The notes under the pieces are model-generated. The model had not been told where the DNA came from. It worked only from the letters and a program-made list of their open reading frames with translations, and searched no databases. A stretch of 42,973 nt of DNA from a virus, in the IMG/VR virus record IMGVR_UViG_3300032560_000042, positions 1 to 42,973 of that record; one strand, 5' to 3'. Positions 1-8,393 of this stretch are shown here, piece by piece; the first letter of the stretch is position 1; the number at the start of each line of letters is the position of its first letter. The position numbers and the translations under genes are program-made.

Positions 1-704
1 ATGCCAGGACCAGAAATAACCATACCTGGGAGGATTGCAGTGTTAGCAGCAGATAAAGTGATCGTTGTGCTAGAAGATGTAGCATTTTGGGTCACTGTAA
101 CAGCTGAAGCAGGTACAACGCCTACGATACGGAAAGGAGCCGATGTAGTCAAAGGTGTAATCGCTGATGTGCTTGTGGCAGCAGCAGAGATTGCAATACC
201 AGCAGATGAATCGCCAGTAGTTGTCGAACCAGTGTTACCAGCAGCAGCACCAATGTAATAAGCATTAGAACCAACGAAAGCTGGGTTTAGGTATTGAATG
301 GTTGTAGAACCACCAGTACCAGCTGGGTTAGACAAACAAACTGCTTGGAAAACAGCTTGAGGATCATCAACAACATAACCAATAGCATCTGGAGCTGTTG
401 TAGAAGCTTGCCAGAACTGATAACGATTTTTACCGTAGATTGGACCACCAGTTGTTGAATACTCGCAACCAACAAACACGCCAATTGTGCCGTTAACAGC
501 AGAAGAAGCATTGTATGCCAATGTTGAAGATACTAAGTTACCAATGTTTGCACCAGTACCAATTGCTACAACGTCACCGTTGAACAAGCTAGTACTGTAA
601 CCGTTGGTGATAGGGAACATACGGGTAGAACCCGCAAATACACGACCACCAATAAGGTTAACTGGCTTTAGCCCGTAAGGGGCTGCTACTGTAGGATAAG
701 CCAT
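1..704 (-). CDS. Major capsid protein candidate (partial, 3' end outside window)
   Basis: Open on the minus strand from ATG at 704 to the window edge, 234 codons plus two bases. AGGAG lies six bases upstream of the ATG. The product starts MAYPTVAAPYGLKPV and continues with a GGRVFAGSTRMFPI segment, a pattern I associate with abundant structural proteins of uncultured aquatic podoviruses. It is the last visible gene of a terminase-portal-scaffold series, where the major capsid protein is expected. The visible C-terminal part is rich in Thr, Ser and Ala. It ends in a beta-rich segment (TTITLSAANTAILPGMVISG) resembling modules in the tail hub at the right end of the window. The capsid role rests on gene order and overall likeness; no catalytic or diagnostic motif proves it. 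A decoration or other head protein is the alternative. Confidence 0.6.
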   Translation of the reverse strand, partial: MAYPTVAAPYGLKPVNLIGGRVFAGSTRMFPITNGYSTSLFNGDVVAIGTGANIGNLVSSTLAYNASSAVNGTIGVFVGCEYSTTGGPIYGKNRYQFWQASTTAPDAIGYVVDDPQAVFQAVCLSNPAGTGGSTTIQYLNPAFVGSNAYYIGAAAGNTGSTTTGDSSAGIAISAAATSTSAITPLTTSAPFRIVGVVPASAVTVTQNATSSSTTITLSAANTAILPGMVISGPG

Positions 705-721
705 ATAAATCTCCTAATAAG

Positions 722-1174
722 TTAAGAACCTTTACCAAAGGACACTGTAGACTTCCGTTCTTGGAACAGAGGCATACGAGAATCGCTTTGCCGTAAAAAA
801 CTATTGTCTACTGCTTCTGCATTTGCTTGGGTTTGGTTGTTCTCATAATCCATCCTTGCCTTCACAAATTCCTCAGGAATTTTGCATAACAGTAAACCAC
901 CGATTTCGATATTGTCTTTGTATCGACTATCTGGATCGGTCAACATTCCATATTTCGGTTGCTCTTCAGCTCTGACTGCTTCCCAGCCTTCTCTTAGTTT
1001 GGAAGATAAGTTGCGAGGGTCAGCGTTGTTAAGCATCGAAACCCTAACCCAGCGATAAGCATAACCTGCTTGCTTGTCTGGTTCAGGTAACAACTCAGGG
1101 GGTTTCCACGCCATAGGGCGAGCCTCTTGTTGTCTTGTTTCAATTTCACGGGGGGTACGATTGTTATTAGCCAT
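722..1174 (-). CDS. Conserved phage head-region protein, 150 aa
   Basis: Begins MANNNRTPREIETRQQEARP and has a central WVRVSMLNNADPRN block followed by NIEIGGLLLCKIPEEFV. The C-terminus is RKSTVSFGKGS. This composition is familiar to me as a conserved hypothetical protein placed between scaffold and capsid genes in aquatic podoviruses. No enzymatic motif or membrane segment is visible; the chain is charged and probably soluble. Its start overlaps the end of the scaffold-like gene by eight bases, so the two are probably translationally coupled. The capsid candidate starts 17 bases downstream of its stop. A role in head assembly is inferred from position only. Confidence 0.85.
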   Translation of the reverse strand: MANNNRTPREIETRQQEARPMAWKPPELLPEPDKQAGYAYRWVRVSMLNNADPRNLSSKLREGWEAVRAEEQPKYGMLTDPDSRYKDNIEIGGLLLCKIPEEFVKARMDYENNQTQANAEAVDNSFLRQSDSRMPLFQERKSTVSFGKGS

Positions 1175-2111
1175 TTTGGGACTCCGTTTTAACTAGTTCG
1201 TTGTAATATTGCTCTGGCGTAATTTTGAATTTCTTAGCCAGTTCCATTTGACGGGTGTTTAATGTGATCTTTTTTGAAGACGTTGACCTCGTTGCTGGAG
1301 CAACCACCGTGCTTTTACGAGTTGTAGCAGGAGATTTGGTTCCTGCTTCTTCCCCAAATTTCTCTGGGAAACGTCTTCTCATTTCGGTATCTATAGCGTT
1401 CCAGTAATGATCGGAGCCTGTCGGGACTCCCTCACGTTCCAGCCGCTTATGGATTCCCATAGCGAGAAAACTCATGTCATCGTCAGTGCCGTACCATTTG
1501 TTTTTGTCAAGCCACGATTGGGTTTTTGAGTCCAGTCGTGTTGGTTGGCTCTGCTGTTGAGGTATTTGTACATCAACTTCAGAAGATTGTAAAGTATTTT
1601 CGTCATATTGTGGAACATAACGATCCATCTCTTGAGCTTTAAATTTAATTTCAGTTAAACGCTCTTGAGCTTCTACTAAACGCTCTGCATCGCCAGAGTC
1701 ATAAGCCTCTTTGTATGCACGTCTTGCTTGATCAAGATCAGAGGCAATTTTTTCTTTAGCTGTTGATACATACACCTTTTCGCCATCAGAAAGTCGACCT
1801 TTAAGGCGTTTGTTTTCTTCAATAATGGTGTTAGCAACCCGAATAGCTTCTTCGTTTTCACGCTGGATAGCTTCTTTAGCCCTGCGTTCATCGTTAATCA
1901 GCTTTTTCATCTGCAAAAGGCGTTGTTTTGCCTCTTTAGAATAGGCTTCTAAGTCATCATTGTCGATTTCTTCAACGATTTCTTTAGGAAGTGGTGCTGC
2001 ATTAATACGATCTTCTTCTGGGGTATCGTCAACAATCTCTAATTCAACCTCTGGTGGGGTTGCATCATCACTTTCCAAAAAAGAAAAGTCTTGTTTTTCA
2101 AATTCAGCCAT
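1167..2111 (-). CDS. Scaffolding-like coiled-coil protein, 314 aa
   Basis: Residues 1-50 are very acidic. A long charged helix, probably a coiled coil, spans about residues 55-165 and is full of Glu, Lys, Arg and Ala. A Gln-rich linker follows near residues 180-195, and the end is basic, with TLNTRQMELAKKFKITPEQY. A highly charged, helical, capsid-preceding gene is the usual profile of a head scaffolding protein, which guides procapsid assembly and then leaves. There is no serine or aspartyl protease motif. AAGGAG lies upstream of the ATG. The call rests on composition and position, because scaffolds diverge too far for residue-level recognition. Confidence 0.6.
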   Translation of the reverse strand: MAEFEKQDFSFLESDDATPPEVELEIVDDTPEEDRINAAPLPKEIVEEIDNDDLEAYSKEAKQRLLQMKKLINDERRAKEAIQRENEEAIRVANTIIEENKRLKGRLSDGEKVYVSTAKEKIASDLDQARRAYKEAYDSGDAERLVEAQERLTEIKFKAQEMDRYVPQYDENTLQSSEVDVQIPQQQSQPTRLDSKTQSWLDKNKWYGTDDDMSFLAMGIHKRLEREGVPTGSDHYWNAIDTEMRRRFPEKFGEEAGTKSPATTRKSTVVAPATRSTSSKKITLNTRQMELAKKFKITPEQYYNELVKTESQNG

Positions 2112-2122
2112 GTTTTTTCTCC

Positions 2123-2533
2123 TTAAACACGAGTAATTCCACGAGGATCTTCAACTACAGCCTCGACAGAATCGTCATTAATTAATCGGAACTCACGACC
2201 ATGAATCTTTAGGCGTGTGCCAGTGTTTGGTCTGGCAAGAATAAAGTCACCTTCTTGGCACCAAGGACCAGTAGGAAACCTTTTTTCATCTTTGTAGCAA
2301 TCAGGTCCCATTTTGATAACAAAAAAGACGGTGGAAAGCACTTCTTCCATTTGCAGTGTGGCATCCGCTTTGAGGATTCCACCAGCGTGTTCTTTTTCAG
2401 CATCAGGAATACCAACAAGCATACGATAGCCTTGTGGCATGGGTAATTGTCTTGCTTTTTCTTCACCTGTTTGAGGCAAAGTCGTTACGTTACTCACATC
2501 ATCGGGGTTTGAGCCGATTAGTATTTCACTCAT
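2123..2533 (-). CDS. GroES-like co-chaperonin (Cpn10 fold)
   Basis: About 136 aa. After a 30-residue N-terminal extension the chain follows the Cpn10 pattern. MPQGYRMLVGIPDAEKEHAG is the first strand and start of the mobile loop, and GGILKADA matches the family GGI-hydrophobic stretch of the GroEL-binding loop. GDFILARPNTGTRLKIHGRE matches the family GD-V-Y-xx-GTE-xx-x-DG core, and EFRLINDDSVEAVVEDP matches the C-terminal strand. T4 gp31 is a known phage GroES substitute that lets GroEL fold a bulky capsid protein. The gene lies between portal and scaffold, which fits a capsid-folding role. ATG at 2533 is preferred over a TTG at 2536 because GGAG is better spaced. It overlaps the 64-aa gene upstream by eight bases. 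Confidence 0.8.
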   Translation of the reverse strand: MSEILIGSNPDDVSNVTTLPQTGEEKARQLPMPQGYRMLVGIPDAEKEHAGGILKADATLQMEEVLSTVFFVIKMGPDCYKDEKRFPTGPWCQEGDFILARPNTGTRLKIHGREFRLINDDSVEAVVEDPRGITRV

Positions 2534-2720
2534 CAAAATTCTCCAAGTTCTTTTTAAGGTCTGAAATGTACATCCTTACAGACAGAAGACCCGTTATCTG
2601 TCCGCAAGTCTTTTGGTAGTCAGCGTAGTCTTTGGCTACACCAGTACCAAGGGACTCTTCCAAGTCCCTTACTCTCACATCTACCTGTTTGAGGAGATGA
2701 TCTAGTATTTTTTCCTTCAT
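2526..2720 (-). CDS. Small helical protein between portal and co-chaperonin, 64 aa
   Basis: Starts MKEKILDHLLKQVDVRVRDL and is predicted mainly helical, with a CGQITGLLSVRMYI segment and an acidic tail. Its ATG overlaps the portal stop (ATGA), and its own stop overlaps the co-chaperonin start, so it is locked into the head operon by coupling on both sides. It has no recognised domain. Genes of this size directly after the portal occur in many podoviruses and may be minor head or portal-associated factors; that is inference. Confidence 0.8.
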   Translation of the reverse strand: MKEKILDHLLKQVDVRVRDLEESLGTGVAKDYADYQKTCGQITGLLSVRMYISDLKKNLENFDE

Positions 2721-5233
2721 TCAATTTCCTTTTTGGTTTTTTGAGCCTGGGTTTTTGCCATTTCAGCTAAGATTTTGAGCTTCTCTGACTGGCGTTGTTG
2801 ATTCATCTGGGCTTTATTACTTCCTATTTGATGACCTAATTTCATTCCTTCTAATTCTTGTTTAGCAGCAAGGTTGGCTTTATCAGAAGCAGTTTTTGCT
2901 CCCACTTGCATACCAGCAATTTCTTTTTGCGCTGCAATACGCATTTTTTCAATTTCAATTTGATCAGCTTTACCAGCTGCATCCATAGCCAGTTTCTTCT
3001 GTTTAATGTCAATTTCCTGTGCTTTAAGCTGTAATTCTTTCATCTGCATCTGAACAATAGGATCTTGAGCAGCTTGCTGTGCCTGTTGTGCAGCCACCGC
3101 AGTCTGGTTCTGTTGCAATAGATTTTGAGCAGCTGGGACAGCCAGACGAGCAATTTGCATTTCTTGTTCTGGAGTCATATGAACATCTGGATCATCGTCA
3201 TCAGAATACGGAATGTTAATGCCCATTTGCATCTGCATTTGTCGCATATATTCAAGACCAACGTGTTCAGTAATGTGAGCTTGCATCGCTTGAATCATCA
3301 TAGGAGCTTGTGGGTTTTGACCAATAGTTTGTTTGATCTTTGGATCATTCATAGCAGCCATATGAATCTGAATATGGGCTTGATGGTCTTGACCAATGAA
3401 GGCTTTTAATGGTTTGTTCTTTAAGGCGTTGACGTTTTCCGTTACTGGATCTGTAGGCTTCATGTCTTCTGGCAATGGAACCAACTTCTCTAGGTTCTTA
3501 ATGCCGATGACTTCTAACATCTGACGATGTAAGTAAGGAAGGTTGTAAAGCTGGGGAGCTGTCTGGCATAACTGTAGGGCAGCTTGATACTGAACTACCT
3601 TTTGGCTCATGGTTGCTGCGTTTGGATCTGATACGGGAATGATATTGACCATATCGTAGTCAGATTTACGGGCTGTACGATTACCGCTAGTAGGCTGGTA
3701 ACTGTAATCTTCTGGAGCGTAGTCAGCAATGATTCTCTTAAGAAGTTTAAATTCTTGCTTCATGGAGTAATGAATACGAGCTTGAATCGCAGACATGACT
3801 TTAAGTGTGCGTTCTAAAATTGCTAAAGTCGTACCCACTGGAGCTTGGCTGCTCATGTCTGATGCTTTTAAATCGCCAGAAGAAGCAAAACGTCTACCTT
3901 CTTCTACGATCTGGTTGAGCAACGTCATTAATGTTTGGCTTGGCTCTTTATACGGCAATGGCATGATGTTGTCTTTCATCGCACCACTTGGAACATCTAC
4001 GTCACGGAACTCACCTGGAGCTATCGGGGTATCGTCACCTTTGACACGCAACCCACGAGTCTTAAAGCCTCCAGGAAGATTGGACAATGACCCTGCATCA
4101 ACCAGCTGACGAAGAATGGAAGTGCCCGATTTAGCAAAAGCTCCAATAAGATGAATAAGCCCGAAATGATAAAAGCCGAAGCCAGGGATATAGCCATAAT
4201 GTACAAAATGCTGGCGTTTTTGGTGAGTTTTGTCATCTGGATCCCAGTTTCTACGGATTGCTAACACCTGTCCGTTTGATTTTTCAATGGTTACAACATA
4301 AGGAAGAGCAATGCCTGTTGGTTCGCCATGCTTATCTGTGTGCTCAAAACCTTCTAAATCAAGGTGGCAGTGCATTTCAAGGACTTTAAAACGGTCATCA
4401 GTAGATGCCCTAAAGCCTAATTTTTCTGCAATTTTCTTTTCAATCTCATCTAAGACGTTATCTGGCGATCCTAGATTTAAATCACGATAGAACCCTTCAT
4501 ACTGTAGGCGTTTAAGTTCGTTTTCTGTTTTACGCATCACATGGGTAATGCGTTCTGCGGATTCAAGACTAGAAGCACCGTAAGGAACAACCAAATCTTC
4601 AGCAGGAATATACATTGATACTTGACGATCTAGGCTTGGATCTACATAAACCTTTTTAAATCCGTTACCTGAAAGTCCTACACCCCAGAGCATACGCTCA
4701 TGTTCAGGGCGAAACTCTTGCATCACATCGGTAAGCTCATGGTTCATGTCTTCTACAACACGCTCACAAGCATCTTTTTTCTCTGATGTTTCTTTACCAA
4801 CAATTTCGCCCTTGACTGGACCAGCTGCTGGAAAGGTTTCCATGATGGTTTCAGATTGGAATTTAATGACGGCTTCGGCTAAGACTGGATGGTAAACACC
4901 GCAAGCACCTTCCCAAGGTTCTGAACGCTCTTCAATCTTTAAGCCAAGAAGTTCTAAGCCATCAACATAGGTTTGAATCCAGTCACGTCTAGAATCAATG
5001 TCCGATTGGAAATCTTCTAAGAGTTCGCTGGCAATTTGTAGTAAAACCGATTCAGGCAAATATTCAGCAAGGTTTGCATCAAAGTCTTCAATCTCCTCGC
5101 CTTCCATTTGGATTTTTATTCCACCAACTTTTACGTCTACCTCTTCAGGGTCAACAATTTCAATTTCAACATCTGGTCCTTCTAAATCAGGTAAACCTTG
5201 GGGGGCTGCATACATTGCTTTATCGATTGACAT
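2717..5233 (-). CDS. Portal protein (P22-like), 838 aa
   Basis: A large chain with the features of the P22 portal family. An acidic N-terminus is followed by a helical clip and wing region with RRDWIQTYVDGLELLGLKIE and SEPWEGACGVYHPVLAEAVI. The central part includes ETIMETFPAAGPVKGEIVG, GFGFYHFGLIHLIGAFAKSG and GTSILRQLVDAGSLSNLPGG. The last 170 residues are a Gln/Ala/Lys-rich helix, probably the barrel or crown coiled coil. In the virion it forms the dodecameric DNA channel and docks the terminase. AAGGA lies five bases before the ATG. It starts eight bases after the large terminase stop and overlaps the next gene by four bases. At 838 residues it is longer than P22 gp1, mainly through the C-terminal helix. 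Confidence 0.93.
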   Translation of the reverse strand: MSIDKAMYAAPQGLPDLEGPDVEIEIVDPEEVDVKVGGIKIQMEGEEIEDFDANLAEYLPESVLLQIASELLEDFQSDIDSRRDWIQTYVDGLELLGLKIEERSEPWEGACGVYHPVLAEAVIKFQSETIMETFPAAGPVKGEIVGKETSEKKDACERVVEDMNHELTDVMQEFRPEHERMLWGVGLSGNGFKKVYVDPSLDRQVSMYIPAEDLVVPYGASSLESAERITHVMRKTENELKRLQYEGFYRDLNLGSPDNVLDEIEKKIAEKLGFRASTDDRFKVLEMHCHLDLEGFEHTDKHGEPTGIALPYVVTIEKSNGQVLAIRRNWDPDDKTHQKRQHFVHYGYIPGFGFYHFGLIHLIGAFAKSGTSILRQLVDAGSLSNLPGGFKTRGLRVKGDDTPIAPGEFRDVDVPSGAMKDNIMPLPYKEPSQTLMTLLNQIVEEGRRFASSGDLKASDMSSQAPVGTTLAILERTLKVMSAIQARIHYSMKQEFKLLKRIIADYAPEDYSYQPTSGNRTARKSDYDMVNIIPVSDPNAATMSQKVVQYQAALQLCQTAPQLYNLPYLHRQMLEVIGIKNLEKLVPLPEDMKPTDPVTENVNALKNKPLKAFIGQDHQAHIQIHMAAMNDPKIKQTIGQNPQAPMMIQAMQAHITEHVGLEYMRQMQMQMGINIPYSDDDDPDVHMTPEQEMQIARLAVPAAQNLLQQNQTAVAAQQAQQAAQDPIVQMQMKELQLKAQEIDIKQKKLAMDAAGKADQIEIEKMRIAAQKEIAGMQVGAKTASDKANLAAKQELEGMKLGHQIGSNKAQMNQQRQSEKLKILAEMAKTQAQKTKKEIE

Positions 5234-5241
5234 AAGGATCC

Positions 5242-6732
5242 TTAGTAATAACCTTTTTTACGCCTAAATTCTTGTGGCTCATCTGGCTCATCGCTTTGCA
5301 GCGTAATAAAGCCACCTCTTCTAAATCTTAACAGTGCTTGGGTTGTGGAGTCTACTAAGTCATCGTGATCTGAATTGGGAAATGCTGCTAATTCCTCTAC
5401 TACTTCTTCAGCCCAGCGTTTTCTTGGTGCCCAAATTTTACCGCTTGCAAACAAATCAGATACGCTATTAACACGAGATATTTTATCGTTACCCCTAGTC
5501 GGTGTAAACTCTTGAACAGGAATACCCATCCTTCTAAGTTCAAATATAAGTGGAGCACCAGATGCTTTCGCTTCAACAATGAACGAATCTGGTTCCCAGT
5601 CTTTATACATATCATAGGCTCGCTGTTTAAGAGTGGGGAACTCCATTCTCTCTTTAAACGCATCCAATAAAATGATATTAGCATCCGTTTTATCTTCATT
5701 TAGGTAAAAAACTCCCCAAGTCGTACACGCTGAATAGTCAGCCCGTTCTGATTTTGTAAATGCCGTATCCCAAGATTGGATAATGTAATCACAAGGGGGA
5801 GGGGTTTCTTTATCCCAGACCCTCCACCATTCCCGTTTTACAAGAGCACCTTCTTCAGAGGTCGGATCTTGTTGATACTGGGCTTGCCACTTAGAAAGCG
5901 GTAGTTCTATCCTTAGTTTATCAAGTTCTTCGTAAGACCAAAACTCGGGCCAGAGGGGTTTTTCGTTTCTTTTTATCGCTGGAAGGCTGATGATTTCCCA
6001 TTCATCACCGTCTCTGTCCACCATCGCTTGGCAGATTTTTCCCGTCAGATCCCTTTTAGACCAACGGGTCATCACAACTACAATAGATCCTCCAGGCTGC
6101 AAACGCTGGCGAGGACCTGAAGTGTACCACTCGTACACCTTATCAAAAACGCTAGGATCCCCAGCTGCAAGTGCTGCTTCTTGCTCGGAATGAGGGTCAT
6201 CAATAATGAGAAGATCAGCACCTTTACCAGTAACAGTACCGCCAACACCAATAGCAAAATACTCCCCGTTAGCATTAGTACTCCAACGACCAGCAGCCTT
6301 GCTATCCGATCTAAGAGCAACATTAGGGAATACTTTGGCATATGCCTCTCCGTCTACTAAGTTACGCACCTTTCGACCAAAACCAACTGCAAGTTCAGCC
6401 GTGTTAGAACATTGAATGATTTTCTTATTAGGGAATTTTCCTAAGAACCAAGCTGGCAAAAGATAACTGGCAAACTCAGACTTAGTATGACGAGGTGGCA
6501 TATTAATAATAAGGCGTTTAATTTTTCCACTGGCAATCTCCTCAAATTTTGTTGCCATTAATGCGTGATGTTCGCCATGAATAAAATTGGGCCACATGGT
6601 TTCTACAAACGACATAAAGTCAATTTGCCCAGTTTCACGAGTTACTGCATCCTGATAAGCCAACGCCAATGGGCGTAGCTTTGCCTGATCCTCCTCAGGC
6701 AGCTGGTCAATGATGGCTAACAACTCATCCAT
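5242..6732 (-). CDS. Terminase large subunit (packaging ATPase-nuclease), 496 aa
   Basis: The N-terminal ATPase has a Walker A region INMPPRHTKSEFASYLLPAW near residues 76-95 and Walker B DLLIIDDPHSEQEA near residue 175. A coupling-motif candidate VVVMTRWSKRDLTG follows. The C-terminal RNase H-like nuclease has IIQSWDTAFTKSERADYSAC near residue 315, with its first acidic residue in SWDTA, a second acidic site in FIVEAKASG, and a final one in NSDHDDLVDSTTQALL. The enzyme docks on the portal, cuts concatemers and pumps DNA into the head. AAGGAA precedes the ATG. The start overlaps the LexA-like gene by eight bases. All expected acidic residues are present, so it looks intact. Confidence 0.96.
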   Translation of the reverse strand: MDELLAIIDQLPEEDQAKLRPLALAYQDAVTRETGQIDFMSFVETMWPNFIHGEHHALMATKFEEIASGKIKRLIINMPPRHTKSEFASYLLPAWFLGKFPNKKIIQCSNTAELAVGFGRKVRNLVDGEAYAKVFPNVALRSDSKAAGRWSTNANGEYFAIGVGGTVTGKGADLLIIDDPHSEQEAALAAGDPSVFDKVYEWYTSGPRQRLQPGGSIVVVMTRWSKRDLTGKICQAMVDRDGDEWEIISLPAIKRNEKPLWPEFWSYEELDKLRIELPLSKWQAQYQQDPTSEEGALVKREWWRVWDKETPPPCDYIIQSWDTAFTKSERADYSACTTWGVFYLNEDKTDANIILLDAFKERMEFPTLKQRAYDMYKDWEPDSFIVEAKASGAPLIFELRRMGIPVQEFTPTRGNDKISRVNSVSDLFASGKIWAPRKRWAEEVVEELAAFPNSDHDDLVDSTTQALLRFRRGGFITLQSDEPDEPQEFRRKKGYY

Positions 6733-6952
6733 TCAAATTCCTTAGTTTGATATACGCTGGTCTGATGCTACGAGAGTACTTCATGTTCCCTTTGCAAACC
6801 CCTATTTCAATTAGGATTTTCATTTTCCTAGCCGTACCCCCACGCCCCCGATAACCTGTCATTCTCATCACGTCATCAATAGTCGGACCAAAGCCAAAGT
6901 CCTCCCAGAACTTTTCTATGACATGAAAGACTTCTTTTTGTGCAGGAGTCAT
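6725..6952 (-). CDS. Stand-alone LexA-type winged-helix DNA-binding protein, 75 aa
   Basis: The whole protein follows the N-terminal DNA-binding domain of LexA. MTPAQKEVFHVIEKFWEDFG is helix 1, FGPTIDDVMRMTGYRGRGGT is the helix-turn-helix, ARKMKILIEIGVCKGNMKYS is the next helix and wing, and RSIRPAYI closes it. The LexA peptidase domain (Ser-Lys dyad) is absent, so it cannot self-cleave. It overlaps the 102-aa gene by four bases and the large terminase by eight. It could be a transcription factor, possibly for the dyads described below, or a DNA-recognition component of packaging. The fold call is fairly secure; the role is open. Confidence 0.75.
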   Translation of the reverse strand: MTPAQKEVFHVIEKFWEDFGFGPTIDDVMRMTGYRGRGGTARKMKILIEIGVCKGNMKYSRSIRPAYIKLRNLNG

Positions 6953-7257
6953 TTGCCACAGTCCTCTTGCCCTGCACCCCAGTTGGGATCATCTTTATAA
7001 GTAGGATATTTGTTTGCACTACCAGCCCCTTCGCCAGCTACCCAATGGTCATAGGCTTGCTTTTTACGAATACCAAAATCTTTCAGCCCTCCTGGGAAAG
7101 ACGAAATCGCTGCTGCATCTCTTAGTAACTTTAAGTGAGCGATCACTTTATCTAGAATAGCCACTTCCATCTCCTGTTGTTTTAACCAATCTTCTTTGTT
7201 CATACGATCCCTGCCCATAAGAAAATCACTGTTATCAGTATCAAAATGATTAGCCAT
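6949..7257 (-). CDS. Uncharacterised protein in packaging operon, 102 aa
   Basis: Starts MANHFDTDNSDFLMGRDRMN, then a helix (KQQEMEVAILDKVIAHLKLL) and a Gly/Trp/Tyr-rich C-terminal part with KKQAYDHWVAGEGAGSANKY. No catalytic motif or membrane segment is visible and I do not recognise the family. Its stop overlaps the start of the LexA-like gene (ATGA), and it begins 22 bases after the small terminase stop, so it belongs to the late operon. Confidence 0.75.
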   Translation of the reverse strand: MANHFDTDNSDFLMGRDRMNKEDWLKQQEMEVAILDKVIAHLKLLRDAAAISSFPGGLKDFGIRKKQAYDHWVAGEGAGSANKYPTYKDDPNWGAGQEDCGK

Positions 7258-7279
7258 TGTTCTCTATCCATATACCCCC

Positions 7280-8245
7280 CTACCCTTTTTGATTAGAAAA
7301 AGATGACGGGGGGGTTTCTAAAACAGTGTTTTTTTCCTGCCAGTTAGGATTTTGTACCCCCTCCCCCATAGGGATTAACTGGTTAGGGTTAATACTTAGT
7401 ACTTCGCAAGTATTTGATTCTAAAGGATTTGTCACCGTAACAGGTGTTAGGGTGAGATTTGTTGGTGATTGAATGTGTGAAATACTATGCAAATGATCCG
7501 CATCGAGCACGGGCAAAAAAGGGGTGGTGGCACTCGGTGGGGGGTCGGAAATGGGAAAAGAAGAGCCAGTATCCCCAGTTTCAGAGATGGAATCCTCTTG
7601 GGATTGTTCCTGATCATCCTGATCCTGATCATCATGCACCTCACGAGAGACCACATCGACTGGATCATTGATCTCAGCGAGCAGTTGCTCGGCTGTTCGC
7701 TTGGTCGATACCCTTAGACTATTACTGTTCTGTATCGCCAGTTGGACTGCTTCCATCAGCTTGGACTTGAGCGTGGTGCTATCCATCGTATGCACCAGTT
7801 CCCGTCTCTCAGTGAACAGTGCTACCTCAGTCATCTTGCCTACCAGCTCTAACGCCTTGAGTTGCTGAGCGGGGGGCAAGTCATCATTCAGAGCCATACT
7901 GGAGAGTTTATGGATTGCCATAGCCCTCAAACGAGGGGGTAGAAGATATTCCTCCACCTCTTTCTGTGCTTCCAGTGCCGTTATGTATGTAGCCACATTT
8001 GGGGAGCGTGAGAGCTTACTTGCTTCTACTCCAGCAGTCTCTCTCTTGCCCTTAGTGTTATACGCTCTGCGGTAGGCTTCGCTCTTGTTCCCAGTAGCCA
8101 CGACTTGTTCAGCAAATGCCTTTTGTTTCTTGGTTAGCTTGATCCCTTGCTTAGACTGGCTACCGAGAATGATGGTCTCAATCGGCACTGCTTTCATGCC
8201 TTCTGCTATCTCTTTCTTGGTTAGTCTTCTCTTGGTGTTAGGCAT
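7280..8245 (-). CDS. Terminase small subunit, 321-324 aa
   Basis: Residues 35-90 follow the DNA-binding start of the terminase small subunit family (Terminase_2): KLTKKQKAFAEQVVATGNKS then EAYRRAYNTKGKR and a helix rich in Ala, Ser and Leu. A helical oligomerisation region with LRAMAIHKLSSMALNDDLPP follows. After about residue 205 the chain is a long disordered tail, first Asp/Gln/Glu-rich, then Pro/Ser/Thr-rich, which is unusual for the family. It binds phage DNA and recruits the large subunit. ATG at 8245 and TTG at 8254 are both possible; neither has a good ribosome-binding site. It is the first gene of the leftward block, and the stop is TAG. Confidence 0.8.
   Translation of the reverse strand: MPNTKRRLTKKEIAEGMKAVPIETIILGSQSKQGIKLTKKQKAFAEQVVATGNKSEAYRRAYNTKGKRETAGVEASKLSRSPNVATYITALEAQKEVEEYLLPPRLRAMAIHKLSSMALNDDLPPAQQLKALELVGKMTEVALFTERRELVHTMDSTTLKSKLMEAVQLAIQNSNSLRVSTKRTAEQLLAEINDPVDVVSREVHDDQDQDDQEQSQEDSISETGDTGSSFPISDPPPSATTPFLPVLDADHLHSISHIQSPTNLTLTPVTVTNPLESNTCEVLSINPNQLIPMGEGVQNPNWQEKNTVLETPPSSFSNQKG
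7432..7455. repeat. Dyad element copy within small terminase gene
   Basis: Half-sites TCACCGTAACA (7432-7442) and TGTTAGGGTGA (7445-7455) are inverted repeats of each other with one mismatch, separated by GG. The same dyad occurs at 8371-8393 and 32828-32850. This copy lies inside the small terminase reading frame, where it encodes part of a PVTVT stretch, so some of the similarity could come from coding. Confidence 0.45.
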
Positions 8246-8370
8246 AGTATTCAATGGGTATATTTATACCCCCTGAGTATAGGACAGTTCTGTAAAGGAC
8301 ATCAATAGTCTTATCTCCCTTACTCTTATCTCTCTCTACTGGAGTCATCACACTGTTCCGCTTCGCTCTT

Positions 8371-8393
8371 TCACCCTAACACTGTTAAGGTGA
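8371..8393. promoter_or_regulatory. 23-bp dyad, candidate operator
   Basis: TCACCCTAACA (8371-8381), central C, then TGTTAAGGTGA (8383-8393). The arms match in 10 of 11 positions. The single-base centre makes an RNA hairpin unlikely, so a dimeric DNA-binding protein is the natural reader. It lies between the two divergent transcription units. Candidate binders encoded nearby are the LexA-type protein (6725-6952) and the ribbon-helix-helix protein (20015-20293). Confidence 0.5.

Noticed and set aside
1-258. Plus-strand open frame opposite the capsid candidate
   Set aside because: It is the complement of the Thr/Ser/Ala-rich capsid frame, starts at the window edge and has no ribosome-binding site of its own.
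7459-7868. Several plus-strand frames opposite the small terminase
   Set aside because: They mirror the disordered acidic tail of the terminase, have low-quality composition and no ribosome-binding sites.
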